Positions 7,159 through 15,435 of a stretch of DNA of 64,000 nucleotides are shown here, in pieces. The translations under genes and the position numbers were made by a program. The notes beneath the pieces are model-generated. The model did not search any database. It was given only the letters and a program-made list of their open reading frames with translations, and was not told the DNA's origin. The stretch is from Pseudodonghicola sp048268305. Lineage in GTDB: Bacteria; Pseudomonadota; Alphaproteobacteria; Rhodobacterales; Rhodobacteraceae. The stretch is from the NCBI RefSeq assembly GCF_048268305.1, contig NZ_JBLWVT010000009.1:62001-126000 (forward strand), given 5' to 3'. The first letter of the stretch is position 1. Each line of letters opens with the position of its first letter.

Positions 7159-7866
7159 TCAGCCCGGGAAGGCGGCGTGGAGTGCGATGTCCACCATGTC
7201 GGAGAAGCTGCGTTCGCGATGGTGCGAGTGCAACGCCTCGCCGGTTCCGAGGTGGTCCGAGACCGTCAGCACCGCCAGTGCCCGGCGGCCATAGCGGGCA
7301 GCCAGCGTGTAAAGCTCGGCCGCCTCCATCTCGACCCCAAGGATGCCGTGGCGGACCATCTGGTCATTCAGATCGGGGCGTTCGTCATAGAAGGTGTCCG
7401 ACGAATAGATGCCACCGACATGGGTGGGGATGCCCTTGGTCTCGGCTGCCATGGCCGCGGCGCGCAACAGTGACCAGTCAGCGCAGGGGGCGAAGTTCAC
7501 CTCGCGGAAGATGCTCAAGGAGGGGGAGCTGATCGTGGTTGCGGTCATCGCCAGGATCACGTCGCGCAGACCGATGTGCGGCTGCATCGCGCCGCAGGAG
7601 CCGATGCGGATCAACGTCTGCGCGCCATAGTCGCGGATCAGTTCGTTCACATAGATCGACAGCGAGGGCATGCCCATGCCGCTGCCGTGGATGGTGACGC
7701 GGTTGCCATGCCACAGGCCGGTAAAGCCCAGCATGCCGCGCACGTCGTTGACCTGCCGGACATCGGAGAGAAAATGTTCCGCCGCCCATTTCGCGCGATA
7801 GGGATCCCCCGGCAATAAGACCGTTTCGGCAATATCACCGGGTTCAGCGCCAATATGGATCGTCAT
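7159..7866 (-). CDS. deoD: Purine nucleoside phosphorylase, DeoD type
   Basis: This 235-residue enzyme splits purine (deoxy)nucleosides with phosphate into free base and (deoxy)ribose-1-phosphate. MTIHIGAEPGDIAETVLLPGDPYRAKW is the typical N-terminus of hexameric DeoD (shown in part: GDPYRAKW holds a phosphate-binding Arg). GVEMEAAELY carries the nucleoside-binding Met-Glu pair, and the catalytic Asp lies in TVSDHL. The ATG at 7866 gives the standard N-terminus; an upstream in-frame start would extend into the preceding gene. It begins 16 bp after the hvrA-like stop, so the two probably share a transcript. Confidence 0.95.
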   Translation of the reverse strand: MTIHIGAEPGDIAETVLLPGDPYRAKWAAEHFLSDVRQVNDVRGMLGFTGLWHGNRVTIHGSGMGMPSLSIYVNELIRDYGAQTLIRIGSCGAMQPHIGLRDVILAMTATTISSPSLSIFREVNFAPCADWSLLRAAAMAAETKGIPTHVGGIYSSDTFYDERPDLNDQMVRHGILGVEMEAAELYTLAARYGRRALAVLTVSDHLGTGEALHSHHRERSFSDMVDIALHAAFPG

Positions 7867-7882
7867 GTCCGGCAGTTTCCGT

Positions 7883-8206
7883 TCAGATTTCCAGATCGGT
7901 GATATCGGCGCCACTGCTCAGCGCCTCATGCACCCAGCGCGGCTTGCGACCACGGCCCGACCAGGTTTCTTCCGGATTGTTCGGGTTGTGGTATTTCGCC
8001 GGCGCTTTTGATTGCTTCGAGGCCAGCTGAATTTTCCCGTCCCCGGACAGTTCGGCGAGGGAAAAGCCGTATTCGGCGGCAGCAAGCTCTGCCGCTTTCA
8101 GAGCTTCGCGACGTTCTCGAACCTCTGCATCCTTGAGAGCCTTTTCCACATTGACGCGCAGTTCCAGAAGTTCCTTGCGGGAAAAGCCCGAGAGGTCGAT
8201 CGCCAT
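7883..8206 (-). CDS. hvrA: H-NS family nucleoid regulator (HvrA/Spb-like)
   Basis: This 107-residue protein has an N-terminal helical oligomerisation region (residues 1-48, rich in Lys, Glu and Ala) and the H-NS DNA-binding signature KYHNPNNPEETWSGRGRKP at 71-89. Proteins of this size in Rhodobacter include HvrA, which controls photosynthesis and nitrogen genes, and Spb. Which of these roles applies here cannot be told from sequence. TTGGAG abuts an ATG at 8212, so the next ATG at 8206, spaced 6 bp, is preferred. Confidence 0.85.
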   Translation of the reverse strand: MAIDLSGFSRKELLELRVNVEKALKDAEVRERREALKAAELAAAEYGFSLAELSGDGKIQLASKQSKAPAKYHNPNNPEETWSGRGRKPRWVHEALSSGADITDLEI

Positions 8207-8280
8207 TTGCATCTCCAATATATCGAAAGATGCGTCGGTGGATAACACCGGCGCAATGTTGGCACAATAGCGATCATGGT

Positions 8281-8296
8281 GACGCTGATCAGCGTC
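8281..8296. promoter_or_regulatory. Perfect 16-bp palindrome between ecm and the hvrA-like gene
   Basis: GACGCTGATCAGCGTC is fully self-complementary. It lies 16 bp past the ecm stop and 75 bp upstream of the hvrA-like start. A possible promoter for the latter (TTGTGC, 16 bp, TTATCC on the minus strand) lies downstream of it. It may be an operator or the ecm transcript-end hairpin; no T-tract follows. Confidence 0.4.
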
Positions 8297-8311
8297 AAAT
8301 TGTACAGTTAC

Positions 8312-10279
8312 CTATTCCGCTGCAATTTTTCGTGGATCAACCAGGGCCACAATGTCGCTCATAATTACATTTAGCTCAAAATCCTTTGGCGTATAGATTT
8401 TCGCGACTCCCATGGTTTTCAATTTCTGAGCATCGCTTTCGGGAATAATTCCGCCAACGATCACAGGAATGTGATCCAATTCGGCATTCTTTAGGCGCTC
8501 CATCACCTCTTCGACCAAGGGAATATGGCTGCCGGAGAGAATCGAAAGCCCGATCACATGCGGGTTTTCGGCCTGGGCGGCGGCAATGATTTCCTCGGGG
8601 GTGAGGCGAATCCCCTCATAGCTGATCTCCATGCCGCAATCGCGGGCGCGGAAGGCAATCTGTTCGGCGCCGTTGGAATGGCCGTCGAGCCCCGGTTTGC
8701 CGACCAGGAATTTCATCCGGCGGCCAAGCCGGTCGCTGACCGCATCGACGGCGGCGCGCAGATCGTCGAGCCCTTCGGTCTTGTTCGAGACCGAGCGCGA
8801 CACGCCGGTCGGGCCGCGATAGGTGCCGTGCACGGCACGCATCTGTTCCGCCCATTCACCGGTGGTGGCGCCGGCCTTTGCCGCGGCAATCGAGGCCGGC
8901 ATGATATTGGTGCCGCTCTTCGCCGCCTCACGCAGATCGGCCAGGGCAGTTTGCACCGCCGCTTCGTCCCGCGCGGCGCGCCAGTCGTTCAGCCGGGCAA
9001 TCTGCTCTTCTTCCACCGCCGGATCGACGACCATGATGCCGCCGTCCTCGGTCTGCAGCGGCGAGGGTTCGCCCTCGGTCCATTTGTTGACGCCGACGAC
9101 GATGGTTTCATTCCGTTCGATCCGATTCAGCCGATCGGCGTTGGAATCGACCAGCCGCGCTTTCATATAGTCGATCGCGGAAATCGCCCCGCCCATGGAA
9201 TCGAGGTTGGCCAATTCGGCGCGCGCGCCCTCTTTCAGTTCCTCGACCTTGGCGTCGACCACCGGATTGCCGTCGAACAGGTCATCGTATTCGAGCAGGT
9301 CGGTTTCATAGGCCAGGATCTGTTGCATCCGCATCGACCATTGCTGGTCCCAGGGGCGCGGCAGGCCCAGGGCCTCGTTCCAGGCCGGTAGCTGGACGGC
9401 ACGGGCGCGGGCCTTTTTGCTGAGCGTCACGGCAAGCATCTCGATCAGGATGCGATAGACGTTGTTTTCCGGCTGCTGTTCGGTGAGCCCGAGAGAGTTC
9501 ACCTGAACGCCATAGCGGAAGCGGCGGTATTTGGCATCCTCGACGCCATAGCGGTCGCGGCAGATTTCGTCCCAGAGGTCGACGAAGGCGCGCATCTTGC
9601 ACATTTCGGTGACGAAGCGGATGCCCGCGTTCACGAAGAAGGAAATGCGGCTGACCATCTCCGGGAAATCGGCGGCGGCAACCCGGGGGCGCAATTCGTC
9701 CAGAACCGCGATTGCTGTGGACAGGGCGAAGGCCAGTTCCTGTTCGGGCGTCGCGCCGGCCTCTTGCAGGTGATAGGAACAGACGTTCATCGGGTTCCAT
9801 TTCGGCACGTTGCGATAGCAATATTCGGCAACGTCAGCGATCATCTTCAGCGAGGGCTTCGGCGGGCAGACATAGGTGCCGCGGCTCAGGTATTCCTTGA
9901 TCAGGTCGTTTTGCACGGTGCCCTGAAGCTTGGAAATATCGGCGCCCTGTTCTTCGGCCACCGCGATATAGAGCGCCAGCAGCCAGGGGGCGGTGGCGTT
10001 GATCGTCATCGAGGTGTTCATTTGCTCCAGCGGGATCTGGTCGAACAGCATCCGCATGTCGCCCAGATGGCAGACCGGCACGCCGACCTTGCCGACTTCG
10101 CCATGCGCCAGCTTGTGGTCGCTGTCATAGCCGGTCTGGGTCGGCAGGTCGAAGGCCACCGACAGGCCGGTCTGACCTTTGGCCAGGTTGCCGCGGTAGA
10201 GCGCGTTCGAGGCCTTCGCGGTGGAATGGCCGGCATAGGTGCGGATCAGCCAGGGGCGGTCTTTCTGCGTCTGCGTCAT
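8312..10279 (-). CDS. ecm: Ethylmalonyl-CoA mutase (MeaA-type, B12-dependent)
   Basis: The 655-residue enzyme interconverts (2R)-ethylmalonyl-CoA and (2S)-methylsuccinyl-CoA in the ethylmalonyl-CoA pathway. An N-terminal acyl-CoA mutase barrel (from about residue 10, TYAGHSTAKASNALYRGNLA) is followed by a C-terminal cobalamin domain whose base-off motif DGHSNG is at residues 532-537, with SGSH further on. A methylmalonyl-CoA mutase would be the main alternative, but the single-chain MeaA-like layout and the divergent ccr gene argue for Ecm. The ATG at 10279 follows AGAGG; an upstream frame extension would reach across the promoter region. Confidence 0.93.
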   Translation of the reverse strand: MTQTQKDRPWLIRTYAGHSTAKASNALYRGNLAKGQTGLSVAFDLPTQTGYDSDHKLAHGEVGKVGVPVCHLGDMRMLFDQIPLEQMNTSMTINATAPWLLALYIAVAEEQGADISKLQGTVQNDLIKEYLSRGTYVCPPKPSLKMIADVAEYCYRNVPKWNPMNVCSYHLQEAGATPEQELAFALSTAIAVLDELRPRVAAADFPEMVSRISFFVNAGIRFVTEMCKMRAFVDLWDEICRDRYGVEDAKYRRFRYGVQVNSLGLTEQQPENNVYRILIEMLAVTLSKKARARAVQLPAWNEALGLPRPWDQQWSMRMQQILAYETDLLEYDDLFDGNPVVDAKVEELKEGARAELANLDSMGGAISAIDYMKARLVDSNADRLNRIERNETIVVGVNKWTEGEPSPLQTEDGGIMVVDPAVEEEQIARLNDWRAARDEAAVQTALADLREAAKSGTNIMPASIAAAKAGATTGEWAEQMRAVHGTYRGPTGVSRSVSNKTEGLDDLRAAVDAVSDRLGRRMKFLVGKPGLDGHSNGAEQIAFRARDCGMEISYEGIRLTPEEIIAAAQAENPHVIGLSILSGSHIPLVEEVMERLKNAELDHIPVIVGGIIPESDAQKLKTMGVAKIYTPKDFELNVIMSDIVALVDPRKIAAE

Positions 10280-10681
10280 CGGGAGCCTCTTGAATCGGGG
10301 TCGCAACAATATTTCGCGTCTGAGTTCTAAATCGTAATTTTCGGCCCCTGTCAATTCGCCGCATCGCGGCATTAGGGGAAGATGCCGCGACGGCGCGCGG
10401 CTGTGTCCAGCTTGCCGGGATCCGGTCGCCTTGCCAAAGGGAATCCGCGCGCGGTGCCGGGCTGTTCGGGGACATCGGGTGGGGTGGATCACGGGATAAA
10501 CTGAAGAAAAATCGGGCACTTCGCAGGTGCGGCGTCAAATCTTGCGGAAATTCTGCATCTGCGAGGTCATAAAATTACAAAATCACAACATAATGTATTG
10601 CATTGTTGCGTGGCCATTAGTATCTCCCCCTCAGGGCTGCGATTCTGCGTCGCGGCAGAGAGGATATCTAAGGAGGCCGGC
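10280..10681. promoter_or_regulatory. Shared control region between divergent ecm and ccr
   Basis: This 402-bp gap separates two pathway genes transcribed outwards. No credible gene was seen in it. The ccr-proximal part (about 10565-10620) is strikingly AT-rich and contains an imperfect inverted repeat, CAACATAATG / CATTGTTG, at 10586-10608, a candidate operator. AAGGAGG precedes ccr and AGAGG precedes ecm. Promoters could not be fixed. Confidence 0.55.
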
Positions 10682-11974
10682 ATGGCTCTGGACACCAACG
10701 GTGGGATTGCGCCGTATGAGGCGCCCGAAAAAGACCTGTACGAGATGGGCGAGATGCCTCCGCTCGGTTACGTGCCGAAGAAGATGTACGCCTGGGCCAT
10801 CCGCAAGGAACGCCATGGCGAGCCCGACACCGCCATGCAGCTCGAGGTGGTGGATACGCCGACGCTCGACAGTCAGGAGGTGCTGGTTCTGGTGATGGCC
10901 GCCGGCGTCAACTACAACGGCGTCTGGGCGGCGCTCGGCAAGCCGGTCAGCCCCTTCGACGGCCACAAGCAACCCTATCACATCGCCGGGTCGGATGCCG
11001 CCGGCATCGTCTGGGCGGTCGGTGACAAGGTCAAGCGCTGGAAAGTCGGCGACGAGGTTGTGATCCACTGCAACCAGGACGACGGCGACGACGAGGAATG
11101 TAACGGCGGCGACCCGATGTTCTCGCCCTCGCAGCGGATCTGGGGCTACGAGACGCCCGATGGCTCCTTTGCCCAGTTCACCCGCGTGCAGGCGCAGCAG
11201 TTGATGCCGCGGCCCAAGCACCTGACCTGGGAGGAATCGGCCTGCTACACGCTGACGCTGGCCACCGCCTACCGGATGCTGTTCGGCCACCACCCGCACG
11301 AGCTGAAGCCGGGTCAGAACGTTCTGGTCTGGGGCGCCTCGGGCGGTCTGGGCTCCTATGCGATCCAGCTGATCAACACTGCCGGCGCCAATGCCATCGG
11401 GGTGATCTCGGACGAGGACAAGCGCGAGTTCGTCATGGAACTGGGCGCCAAGGGCGTGATCAACCGCAAGGACTTCAACTGCTGGGGTCGTCTGCCCACG
11501 GTCAACACGCCGGAGTACAACGACTGGCTGAAAGAGGCGCGCCGCTTCGGCAAGGCGATCTGGGATATCACCGGCAAGGGGGTGAGCGTCGACATCGTCT
11601 TCGAACACCCGGGCGAGGCAACCTTCCCGGTCAGCTCGCTGGTCTGCAAGAAGGGCGGCATGGTGGTGATCTGCGCCGGCACCTCGGGCTTCAACTGCAC
11701 CTTCGACGTGCGCTACATGTGGATGCATCAGAAGCGGCTGCAAGGCTCGCACTTCGCGCATCTCAAGCAGGCGGCGGCAGCCAACCGGCTGATGCTGGAA
11801 CGGCGGCTCGACCCGTGCATGTCCGAGGTCTTCACCTGGGAAGACCTGCCGACCGCGCATATGAAGATGCTGCGCAACGAACATAAGCCCGGCAACATGT
11901 CGGTGCTGGTGCAATCGCCGAAGACCGGCCTGCGCACTTTTGAAGAGGTTCTGGAGGCCGGCCGGCGCGCCTGA
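10682..11974 (+). CDS. ccr: Crotonyl-CoA carboxylase/reductase
   Basis: This 430-residue medium-chain dehydrogenase reductively carboxylates crotonyl-CoA to ethylmalonyl-CoA using NADPH and CO2, the defining step of the ethylmalonyl-CoA pathway. The NADPH-binding glycine motif VWGASGGLGSYAIQL lies near residue 220. The family N-terminus (DLYEMGEMPPLGYVPKKMYAW) and the GDEVVIHCNQ block are intact. The ATG at 10682 is preceded by AAGGAGG; earlier in-frame starts fall within the AT-rich promoter zone. It is divergent from ecm and ends at a strong hairpin. Confidence 0.97.
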   Translation: MALDTNGGIAPYEAPEKDLYEMGEMPPLGYVPKKMYAWAIRKERHGEPDTAMQLEVVDTPTLDSQEVLVLVMAAGVNYNGVWAALGKPVSPFDGHKQPYHIAGSDAAGIVWAVGDKVKRWKVGDEVVIHCNQDDGDDEECNGGDPMFSPSQRIWGYETPDGSFAQFTRVQAQQLMPRPKHLTWEESACYTLTLATAYRMLFGHHPHELKPGQNVLVWGASGGLGSYAIQLINTAGANAIGVISDEDKREFVMELGAKGVINRKDFNCWGRLPTVNTPEYNDWLKEARRFGKAIWDITGKGVSVDIVFEHPGEATFPVSSLVCKKGGMVVICAGTSGFNCTFDVRYMWMHQKRLQGSHFAHLKQAAAANRLMLERRLDPCMSEVFTWEDLPTAHMKMLRNEHKPGNMSVLVQSPKTGLRTFEEVLEAGRRA

Positions 11975-12003
11975 GCCGGACCCGAACGGATTGAAACTCT
12001 TGA

Positions 12004-12032
12004 AACCGCGGAGCCGATGGCTTCGCGGTTTT
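12004..12032 (+). terminator. Hairpin terminator after ccr
   Basis: A 12-bp stem, AACCGCGGAGCC paired with GGCTTCGCGGTT, closes a 3-nt loop. It lies 30 bp after the ccr stop and ends in a short T-run (TTTTC). Confidence 0.75.
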
Positions 12033-12064
12033 CGCATCTGGATTGTGATCCTGGGATTGGATAT

Positions 12065-12095
12065 TACTTAAAGTTGTTTTAAGTCAAAACAGCTT
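12065..12095. repeat. AT-rich inverted repeat upstream of a small gene
   Basis: Overlapping inverted repeats are visible: ACTTAAA/TTTAAGT, and AAGTTGTTTT against AAAACAGCTT with one mismatch. The site lies 18-48 bp upstream of the small gene at 12113 and may overlap its promoter. Confidence 0.4.
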
Positions 12096-12112
12096 CAACC
12101 TCAGGGGGTTTC

Positions 12113-12301
12113 ATGCCCAGGGCTCATTGGATCTTGGCCGTTCTACAGGATTTGCGGCGCTATGCGGAGACCAATGGGATGGTTGTGCTCACCTCGGAAC
12201 TGGAAGCCGCGATCGAGGCCGCGATCGAGGAGTTGCCTCTGGCAGAGGAGCCGCCGGCCACCTTGGAGCGCGGCATCAAGGAAGAGGGCGGGAAGGGCTG
12301 A
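12113..12301 (+). CDS. Small acidic hypothetical protein, 62 aa
   Basis: The sequence begins MPRAHWILAVLQDLRRYAET and has an alanine/glutamate-rich helical middle (ELEAAIEAAIEELPLAEE). A GGGGG-containing ribosome site lies about 4 bp before the ATG. There is no signal peptide or domain I recognise. It lies 69 bp before the RecD-like helicase on the same strand and could be co-transcribed. The opening segment (LQDLRRYAETNGM) looks like an amphipathic helix. Function unknown. Confidence 0.5.
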   Translation: MPRAHWILAVLQDLRRYAETNGMVVLTSELEAAIEAAIEELPLAEEPPATLERGIKEEGGKG

Positions 12302-12370
12302 GCCAGCGGAGCCCGCCGTGGTCGGTGCTTGTCTCTGGTGCCGGCAGGAGGCTCGGGGTAGGGTCACGCC

Positions 12371-13903
12371 ATGAGCAAACCGACCGTCATTTTTTCAGAA
12401 GATCAGGCTGCCGCCTTCGATCACGTGGCTGAAATGCTGCGCCAGTCCGGTGTCGATCTTGAGGACAGCCTGCTGATCCCCCCGCGTGAGGCGGGCAGCG
12501 GGGTAATGGCGGTGATCGGCAAGGCCGGGTCGGGGAAGACGCTTTTGCTGTCAGAGCTTTACAAGGCCCTGCAGCAATCCGGCGTGGATATTGTCTCGGG
12601 CGACTACGAAAGCCGCAAGCGGCGGGAGGAACGCCGCACGCTGGCGATCCTGGCCCCCACCAACAAGGCGGCGAGCGTGCTGCGCTTTCGCGGCGTGCCG
12701 GCGACCACCATTCACCGCATCCTCTACACCCCGGTCTATGATCCCGAATACGAACGCATCGCCGAATGGCTGGCCGGCAATGACGAGCGGCCCGAGATCG
12801 AGGGGCTGAGCGATCTGGCGCTGGATCGCGCCTTTGCCTTCTATCAGAACAACAAGTCGATTCCGGGCGCCCTGGCCGCCGCCGGCCTGCGCGGGTCGGA
12901 TTTCATCACCGGCTGGAAACGCCGCGAGGATCCGCTGGATATCGGCTTTGTCGACGAGGCTTCGATGCTCGACAACCGGCAGTTCGAGGATCTGAAGGAG
13001 ATCTTCCCGAACCTGCTGCTGTTCGGCGATCCGGCGCAGCTCGCGCCGGTGAACCAGTCGGGCGCCATGGTCTTCGACGCCCTGCCAGAGGATCGCAAGC
13101 TGATCCTCCACCGCATCCACCGGCAGGAGGCGGATAACCCGATTCTCGATCTGGCCCACGCGCTGGCCGATCCCGCGCTTACCTTTGAGGATTTCGAGCG
13201 CATGATCGAGGAGACTTCGCGCCGCGACGATCGTGTTGTCTGGGGTCAGCGGGTGGAGGTCGATCTGATGGCACGCAGCCCGGTATTGGTCTGGCGCAAT
13301 GCCACCCGCATCCGGCTGATCACCGCCTTCCGCAATGTCTATGGTGCGCCGGAGGACGACCTGCTGGAAGGCGAGCCGCTGATCTGCGACGGGATCGAGC
13401 TGCCGTTGAAGCACCGCAAGAAACGCCTGGACCTTGAGGCGCGCGGGCTGATCAAGGGGGCGCAGGTGATCTATCTGGGGCCTGGTCGCAAGCCGGGGTT
13501 CTCGCGGCTGCATGTGATCGGCGCCGAGGACCCGCAGGTCTCGGCCGCCTCGATCATCAAGATCGAGAAGCCGGACGAGGAAGAGCCGTTCATTCCCTTC
13601 GCCGCCCGCATGGGCGCGGCCTTTCTGCATGGGGCGGCGGTGACCATCCACAAGGCGCAGGGCAGCCAGTGGGACACGGTGCAGGTCTTTGCGCCCGATC
13701 TCTATGCCGCCGCCCGAATGGGCCGGGTCGAGGCCGGCCAGCCGCTGTGGAAGCGGCTCGCCTATGTCGCCATCACCCGGGCGCAGGAGCGGCTGATCTG
13801 GGTGGTGCGGAACCGGCTGTCGAAACCCAGCCAACCGCTCACGGTCGACGATTTGCGGGCCGCACCGGCGGCCACGCTGCAATTGGAGGCGGAAGAGATA
13901 TGA
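12371..13903 (+). CDS. RecD-like superfamily 1 DNA helicase
   Basis: This 510-residue protein has the helicase motifs in order: Walker A GKAGSGKT (near residue 42), motif Ia LAPTNKAAS, Walker B VDEASM, motif III FGDPAQLAPV, motif V TIHKAQGSQWDTV and motif VI YVAITRAQERL. These place it with RecD/Pif1-type 5'-3' helicases (UvrD-like C-terminal domain). It lacks the RecD N-terminal domain and recB/recC neighbours, so it is a stand-alone housekeeping or repair helicase rather than RecD proper. Its stop overlaps the start of the following dehydrogenase in ATGA. Confidence 0.88.
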   Translation: MSKPTVIFSEDQAAAFDHVAEMLRQSGVDLEDSLLIPPREAGSGVMAVIGKAGSGKTLLLSELYKALQQSGVDIVSGDYESRKRREERRTLAILAPTNKAASVLRFRGVPATTIHRILYTPVYDPEYERIAEWLAGNDERPEIEGLSDLALDRAFAFYQNNKSIPGALAAAGLRGSDFITGWKRREDPLDIGFVDEASMLDNRQFEDLKEIFPNLLLFGDPAQLAPVNQSGAMVFDALPEDRKLILHRIHRQEADNPILDLAHALADPALTFEDFERMIEETSRRDDRVVWGQRVEVDLMARSPVLVWRNATRIRLITAFRNVYGAPEDDLLEGEPLICDGIELPLKHRKKRLDLEARGLIKGAQVIYLGPGRKPGFSRLHVIGAEDPQVSAASIIKIEKPDEEEPFIPFAARMGAAFLHGAAVTIHKAQGSQWDTVQVFAPDLYAAARMGRVEAGQPLWKRLAYVAITRAQERLIWVVRNRLSKPSQPLTVDDLRAAPAATLQLEAEEI

Positions 13904-14634
13904 AGACCATTCTGATCACCGGCGCCAGTTCCGGTATTGGCCGCGCCACGGCAGAGCTGTTCCTGGCCGAGGGCTGGATGGTGGGGCTGTTGGCCAGGCG
14001 GGCCGGGCGGTTGGAGGAAATGGCAGTCGGTCAGCCGAATGCCGTGCCGCTGCCCGCCGATGTGACCGATCCGCCGGCGGTGGAGGCGGCCTTTGCCGAT
14101 TTCATCGACCGCGCTGGCCGGATCGACGTGCTGTTCAACAATGCCGGTATCTTCACTCCGCCGGCAACCATCGACGAGATGCCGCTCGACGATTGGTATC
14201 GTTCGGTCAACGTCAACCTGAACGGCATGTTCCTGGCGGCGCGTGCCGCCTTTGCCGCGATGCGGGGACAGTGCCCGCAGGGCGGGCGCATCATCAACAA
14301 CGGCTCCATCGCCGCCCATGTGCCGCGGCCGGGGTCGATGCCCTATGCGGCGACCAAGCACGCGATCACCGGGCTGACCAAATGCCTGTCGCTGGACGGG
14401 CGGCCCTTTGACATCGCCTGCGGCCAGATCGACATCGGTAACGCCCGCACGTCGCTGGTCGAGGATATGGCCGAGAAGCTGAAGGCGGCCGACCCCGATC
14501 TGCCCGAGCTTGAGACCATGGCGGTCGAGGACGCGGCGCGTTCGGTCCTGCATATGGCGAACCTGCCACTTGAGGCGAACGTCCAGTTCATGACGGTGAT
14601 GGCGACCAAGATGCCCTATATCGGCCGCGGCTGA
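13900..14634 (+). CDS. Short-chain dehydrogenase/reductase
   Basis: This 244-residue SDR has the NAD(P)-binding TGASSGIG at residues 7-14, NNAG at 80-83 and the catalytic Ser136-Tyr149-Lys153 set (GSIAAH and YAATK). Substrate cannot be deduced. The ATG at 13900 overlaps the helicase stop, which both sets the start and implies translational coupling. A longer in-frame frame starting inside the helicase gene was rejected because it lacks the SDR N-terminus. It converges on the TIGR02186 gene 36 bp away. Confidence 0.88.
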   Translation: MKTILITGASSGIGRATAELFLAEGWMVGLLARRAGRLEEMAVGQPNAVPLPADVTDPPAVEAAFADFIDRAGRIDVLFNNAGIFTPPATIDEMPLDDWYRSVNVNLNGMFLAARAAFAAMRGQCPQGGRIINNGSIAAHVPRPGSMPYAATKHAITGLTKCLSLDGRPFDIACGQIDIGNARTSLVEDMAEKLKAADPDLPELETMAVEDAARSVLHMANLPLEANVQFMTVMATKMPYIGRG

Positions 14635-14670
14635 GGCGACCGCCCGGCGCCCCTTGCGGAGCGTCTGCGG

Positions 14671-15435
14671 TCAGCGGTTCCTGAGCAGGGTGAAGCCTGC
14701 CGAGGCGCCCCAGCCGGCGAGGATCGCGATCGCCAGTGACAGCAGCCCATAGAGCACCGCATGCTGTCGCGACAGGATATAGAGCCAGCGCTCCAGCCCC
14801 TCCTTGCGGACATTGATCGTGGTCTCGTATTGGGACACCACCTCACCGTTGCGGGTCAGGAAGATGCGGGTGGAATAATCGCCCTCGGTCAGGTTGGCGG
14901 GCATGTCGATGGCAGTGCGGAACAGCGTCTGCTGATCCAGCGCCACCTGGCCGTCCAGCTCCTGATAGAGACCGCGCTCTTCGCGGATGCGGATGAGGGC
15001 TTCGGTGAAACGGGCGGAATCGGTGATGTTCGCCGGCGCCCCGACCGATCGGATGGCGCGCTTGATGCTGATCTTGTGACGCAGGTCCTCGGTATCCGTC
15101 AGCACCTGCTTCAGCGGGCCGGTGGTGGCCACGGCATAGAAGCTCGGGGCGGAATCCACCGTCACCGCCTCGGTATTGATCCAGATGCCATAGCGATGCG
15201 CCTTGCGCCGGACCAGCACCGGATGCGACGGGCCGGCGACGGTGATCACGATTTCCAGCGGCTCTTCCTTGATCGGCTCTTCGCGCTTGACCGCGCCGAA
15301 GATCAGGATCTCCGATCCGTTGAAGCTGGTGGTGATGGCGACCTTGTCGGTGGACAGGCCCAGCACCACCTCTTCCGCGCAAAGGGGCAGGCTGGTCAGG
15401 CACAGCAGCCAAAGGGCAAGGAGGGGGCGCATCAT
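14671..15435 (-). CDS. TIGR02186 family membrane-anchored exported protein
   Basis: The 254-residue protein has a signal peptide (LLALWLLCLTSLPLCAEE), a periplasmic beta-rich region (about 20-220) and one C-terminal membrane helix (VLYGLLSLAIAILAGWGASAG). This matches the TIGR02186 family, found next to TauE/SafE permeases, as here. Its role is not established; a periplasmic partner of the permease is the natural guess. It overlaps the permease stop (TGATG), so translation is probably coupled. Two adjacent ATG codons are possible starts. Confidence 0.8.
   Translation of the reverse strand: MMRPLLALWLLCLTSLPLCAEEVVLGLSTDKVAITTSFNGSEILIFGAVKREEPIKEEPLEIVITVAGPSHPVLVRRKAHRYGIWINTEAVTVDSAPSFYAVATTGPLKQVLTDTEDLRHKISIKRAIRSVGAPANITDSARFTEALIRIREERGLYQELDGQVALDQQTLFRTAIDMPANLTEGDYSTRIFLTRNGEVVSQYETTINVRKEGLERWLYILSRQHAVLYGLLSLAIAILAGWGASAGFTLLRNR

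Noticed and set aside
12371..13903. RecD-like helicase as part of a defence island
   Set aside because: It has no nuclease, methylase or toxin neighbours, and the flanks are metabolic genes with the same composition.
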